From Clostridia bacterium (GTDB lineage Bacteria; Bacillota_A; Clostridia; Oscillospirales; CAG-272): a stretch of DNA of 7,599 nucleotides. Of the stretch, positions 5,195-7,599 are shown one piece after another (position 1 is the stretch's first letter; each line of letters begins with the position of its first letter). Made by a program: the position numbers and the translations under genes. The DNA lies in the NCBI GenBank assembly GCA_017454075.1, contig JAFTDQ010000038.1, forward strand, positions 1 through 7,599. The letters run 5' to 3'. Below the pieces are notes generated by a model that did not search any database, was not told the DNA's origin, and worked only from the letters and a program-made list of their open reading frames with translations.

Positions 5195-6485
5195 AAAGAA
5201 ATTCAGGATTTACGCGATACTCGTCATATTCGTGCTTGTTACGGTACTGCTTGCCGTGATAAACGGAGTGAACTTCACGATGGCGGCGGACGACGCCGAC
5301 GAACTCACGGCGACGCTCGCAAACGGGCGCGGAGCTTTTCAGGCAGCCGGAAACGATCCCGGCGCTGAGCCGCGTGAAGAGCAGGCGCCCGGAGAACTGC
5401 AGGACCCGCGGGAAGGGCAGATCCCCCGCGAGGGACAGATTCCATTCGGGGAACAGGACCGCACGGGCGGAAAAGATTTCAGGATGGGTCCGATGGGTCC
5501 CGGGTCTCCCGAAATGAACGCTTCGCTCAGATATTTCACGATGGCCTTCCCCGAAAACGGCGGAGCGCCGGAGATCGTCGCCTTCAACGTTTCGGCAGTT
5601 ACGGAGGCGGAGGCCGCTGACTGGGCGGAGAGCCTTCTTAACGAAAAGACCGGCTGGACGAGGGGTACGTACCGATACCGCGTCTATAAAGATCGCGGAA
5701 TGACGTACGTTACGGTAATCGATCAGGGGCGCGAGCTCCTCCCGTCATTCCGTATACTCATCATTTCGGCGGTCGGCGAGGCGCTCATCCTCGTCATAGG
5801 TTGGTTCGTACTGCTCTGGATCGGCAGGAGGATCTACGCTCCGATCGAGGAGGCCGACCGGAAACAGAAGAATTTCATCAGAAACGTGAACAGGGAGTTC
5901 CGCGTTCCGCTCACGGTAATAAACGGCAATACAGAGCTGACGGAACGGCAGTACGGTCCGGACGAGCGGACGAGATCCACCCGCCGGCAGGTCGCGAAGA
6001 TGAATGAGCTCGTAAACAAACTCGGCTCGGCCGGGGTGTTCGGCGACGAGCCGGAAAACAGGACCGGGGTGCCGCTTTCGGAGTTTTTCAACGCGTCGCT
6101 CGACCTGAAAGAAAAGGACTTCGCCTCGCGCGGCGTAGCCCTGACGCGTGAGATCGAACAGGACGTATCGCTGTCGGCAGACCCCGGGGCCGTCGAAAAA
6201 ATGACGGGGGAGCTTGTCGAAAACGCTCTGAAATACTCCCTCACAAAGGTCTCGTTTACCCTGAAAAAGGAAAACGGGTACGTGATAATCGAAACAGAAA
6301 ACGACGCTGCGCTCCCCGACGGACCGGTAAATCAGGTCTTCGACAGATTCACGACGCTCGGAAACGCCGTTGACGGCTCGGCCGGGCTGGGGCTTTCGGC
6401 GGTCGGGGATACGGTTAAGGCGCTGGGCGGACGCGCGTCGGCCTCGGTGAAGGACGGTATTTTCGCGCTCCGCATCACGCTCTGA
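5181..6485 (+). CDS. Membrane histidine-kinase-like protein lacking the phospho-accepting His
   Basis: The 434-residue protein mirrors the kinase at 1490-2749: membrane helix at about 9-29, a Pro/Gly/Glu-rich extracytoplasmic linker (about 55-112) with a tandem REGQIP-REGQIP repeat (77-88), a small sensor domain with RYFTMAF and YRYRVYKDRGMTYVTVID, and a second membrane helix at about 191-214. The DHp helix aligns well (QKNFIRNVNREFRVPLTVINGN), but the catalytic His is Arg238 and the HELKTP box reads REFRVP. The ATPase domain looks preserved: N-box ELVENALKYS with Asn348, F-box VFDRF and G2-box AGLGLSAV (401-408). It may bind ATP but should not autophosphorylate on the usual His. The sensor part resembles a clostridial kinase type with a 'RYFxVxxDxxG' start. 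The start overlaps the degenerate regulator by 14 bp, implying coupled translation. It could dimerise with the intact kinase; this is inference. Confidence 0.88.
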   Translation: MKKAEKKFRIYAILVIFVLVTVLLAVINGVNFTMAADDADELTATLANGRGAFQAAGNDPGAEPREEQAPGELQDPREGQIPREGQIPFGEQDRTGGKDFRMGPMGPGSPEMNASLRYFTMAFPENGGAPEIVAFNVSAVTEAEAADWAESLLNEKTGWTRGTYRYRVYKDRGMTYVTVIDQGRELLPSFRILIISAVGEALILVIGWFVLLWIGRRIYAPIEEADRKQKNFIRNVNREFRVPLTVINGNTELTERQYGPDERTRSTRRQVAKMNELVNKLGSAGVFGDEPENRTGVPLSEFFNASLDLKEKDFASRGVALTREIEQDVSLSADPGAVEKMTGELVENALKYSLTKVSFTLKKENGYVIIETENDAALPDGPVNQVFDRFTTLGNAVDGSAGLGLSAVGDTVKALGGRASASVKDGIFALRITL

Positions 6486-6501
6486 GAACGGAGGAATTAC
6501 C

Positions 6502-7200
6502 ATGGCCGTGACCGTAATGAAGCGGTATGAGCTGAAATACCTGCTCACCCGGGAACAGACCGGGTACCTGAGAAAACGGCTGAAGGGCTTCATGGAGATC
6601 GACAAATACGGAAAGACGTCGATCGCGTCCCTTTACTACGATACGCCGACGTACCGGCTGATAAGGACGAGCGTGGAAAAGCCGGAGTTCAAGGAAAAGA
6701 TCCGCCTGCGGTCCTACGGGCTTGCCACGGATACGTCTCCGGTCTATCTCGAACTCAAGCGCAAAGCGTACGGAATAGTTTACAAGCGGCGAGTGGAGAG
6801 CACCATCCCGCTCGTGAGAAAATTTTTCTCGGGAGAGGGCGATATCTGCGCTCCGGGACAGATCAACAAAGAAATAACGGCGTTTCGCGATTACTACAGA
6901 ACGCTCGTTCCCGCCTGTCTCGTTATTTACGACAGGGAGGCGTATTTCGAGCCCGGCGGAGACCTCCGCCTGACGATCGACGAAAACCCGAGATACCGTA
7001 CCGACGATCTGACGCTGACGAAATCAATGGAAGGCGTCCCGCTGCTCGGCGACGGGCGGACAGTACTTGAGATCAAGGTCCAGGAGGCGCTGCCTCTCTG
7101 GCTGTGCGACATCCTCTCCGGAGGGGGAATCACGATTGGAAGCTTTTCCAAATACGGGGAGGCCTACCGCCGGCAGCTCGTCAGGGCCGGGATAATCTGA
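6502..7200 (+). CDS. VTC-domain protein (polyphosphate polymerase-like)
   Basis: The 232-residue soluble protein is essentially one VTC domain, the triphosphate-tunnel fold of the catalytic subunit (Vtc4) of the yeast vacuolar polyphosphate polymerase. Visible family motifs in order are KRYELKYLL (7-15), SLYYDT (43-48), KIRLRSYG (66-73), YLELKRKAYGIVYKRR (82-97), VIYDREAY (141-148), LTIDENPRYR (157-166), VLEIKV (188-193) and FSKYGEAY (215-222). The alternating Arg/Lys/Glu residues on strands match a tunnel that would bind nucleotide, metal and a polyanion chain. In yeast the domain makes polyphosphate from ATP; whether this bacterial form does is untested. It has no membrane helix and is followed 48 bp later by a DUF4956 membrane protein, a pairing I recall from other Clostridia. 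GGAGG at 6490-6494 fixes the start at 6502, 16 bp after the kinase-like gene. Confidence 0.9.
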   Translation: MAVTVMKRYELKYLLTREQTGYLRKRLKGFMEIDKYGKTSIASLYYDTPTYRLIRTSVEKPEFKEKIRLRSYGLATDTSPVYLELKRKAYGIVYKRRVESTIPLVRKFFSGEGDICAPGQINKEITAFRDYYRTLVPACLVIYDREAYFEPGGDLRLTIDENPRYRTDDLTLTKSMEGVPLLGDGRTVLEIKVQEALPLWLCDILSGGGITIGSFSKYGEAYRRQLVRAGII

Positions 7201-7206
7201 GTCGTC

Positions 7207-7225
7207 CGGAACAAAACGGAACAAA
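7207..7225 (+). repeat. Short tandem repeat between the VTC-domain and DUF4956 genes
   Basis: CGGAACAAA occurs at 7207-7215 and 7217-7225, a 10-bp period, followed by a further CCGGA at 7226-7230 just before the AAAAGGAG ribosome site. No -10 box follows, so there is no support for a promoter here. It is most likely a minor slippage repeat in the intergenic leader. Confidence 0.4.
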
Positions 7226-7248
7226 CCGGAAAAAGGAGAAAAATAACA

Positions 7249-7599
7249 ATGTTCGATTCGATATACTCTGCAACGGTCACCCCTGCGCAGTTCTTCATAA
7301 TGGCGGCGGTCACTCTCGTGACGGGATTTCTTTATTCCTGGATAATGAGTTTCCGTATCCGCTCCACAAAACGATTTTTCATAGTGACGGCGCTAATCCC
7401 GTTCGTCGTCGCGGCGGTCATAACCTTCGTGAACGGCAATATCGGCGCGGGGGTCGCGATCGGCGGCGCGTTCAGTCTCATCAGATTCCGTTCGGCGCAG
7501 GGGAGCGCCGACGAGATAGCGGCGATCCTCGTTGCGATGGGCTCGGGAATCGCCTTCGGCATGGGATATATCGGCTACGGTATCGTGATCCCGATCACG
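7249..7599 (+). CDS. DUF4956 membrane protein, N-terminal part (runs off the right edge)
   Basis: The frame opens at ATG 7249, ten bases after AAAAGGAG (7231-7238), and stays open for 117 codons to the edge. Two hydrophobic helices are clear at about residues 15-33 and 43-61, separated by a basic loop (RIRSTKR), and a third hydrophobic stretch begins near 91. Between them lies AFSLIRFRSAQGSADEI (74-90), which I recognise as the hallmark of the DUF4956 family. The function of the family is not established; its recurrent place next to VTC-domain genes suggests it is the membrane partner of the polymerase-like protein, perhaps for anchoring or export. About the last half of the protein lies outside the window. 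Confidence 0.88.
   Translation, partial: MFDSIYSATVTPAQFFIMAAVTLVTGFLYSWIMSFRIRSTKRFFIVTALIPFVVAAVITFVNGNIGAGVAIGGAFSLIRFRSAQGSADEIAAILVAMGSGIAFGMGYIGYGIVIPIT

Noticed and set aside
5745..6605. 286-codon minus-strand frame across the kinase-like and VTC genes
   Set aside because: It is antisense to two recognisable genes and has no recognisable motif; a shadow frame.

Overview
The window looks like chromosomal DNA of a moderately GC-rich member of the Clostridia, plausibly a gut or rumen Oscillospirales/Ruminococcaceae-type organism. This rests on sigma-A-like promoters, strong AGGAG Shine-Dalgarno sites, frequent ATA, AGA and AGG codons despite the GC-rich background, and the families present: OmpR-type two-component pairs, a Cthe_2159-type beta-helix lipoprotein, a bacterial VTC-domain protein and DUF4956. 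I cannot name a genus. No RNA genes, CRISPR arrays, insertion sequences or att sites were seen.

Layout. Positions 1-461 (minus strand) hold the 5' part of a secreted lipoprotein gene that runs off the left edge. The divergent intergenic region (462-816) is unusually rich in signals. On the minus strand it has a perfect-consensus promoter followed by an 18-bp perfect palindrome (a likely repressor operator), plus a second upstream promoter. On the plus strand it has an extended -10 promoter with an inverted repeat at its start point, then a second promoter whose -35 is replaced by an 11-bp-spaced TTCAAT direct repeat. Next come an intact OmpR-family response regulator (817-1500) and its overlapping membrane histidine kinase (1490-2749). 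A 149-bp gap carries a second copy of the same TTCAAT/TTCAAT/TATAATGG promoter. It leads a tightly packed series: beta-helix carbohydrate-binding-domain lipoprotein (2899-4566), a degenerate response-regulator-like protein (4592-5194), a degenerate histidine-kinase-like protein (5181-6485), a VTC-domain polyphosphate-polymerase-like protein (6502-7200) and the start of a DUF4956 membrane protein (7249 to the right edge).

How the parts may work together (inference). The intact kinase/regulator pair probably senses an envelope signal. It probably activates both its own promoter and the downstream operon through the shared direct-repeat site. The operon would then make a surface beta-helix lipoprotein together with a cytosolic polymerase-like domain and a membrane partner. 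Embedded in it is a second two-component pair that looks catalytically disabled: the kinase has Arg where the phospho-accepting His should be, and the regulator has lost the receiver Lys, Thr/Ser and acidic pair as well as part of its winged helix. This conserved-looking but dead pair inside the regulated operon, and the repeated promoter, are the most noteworthy items.
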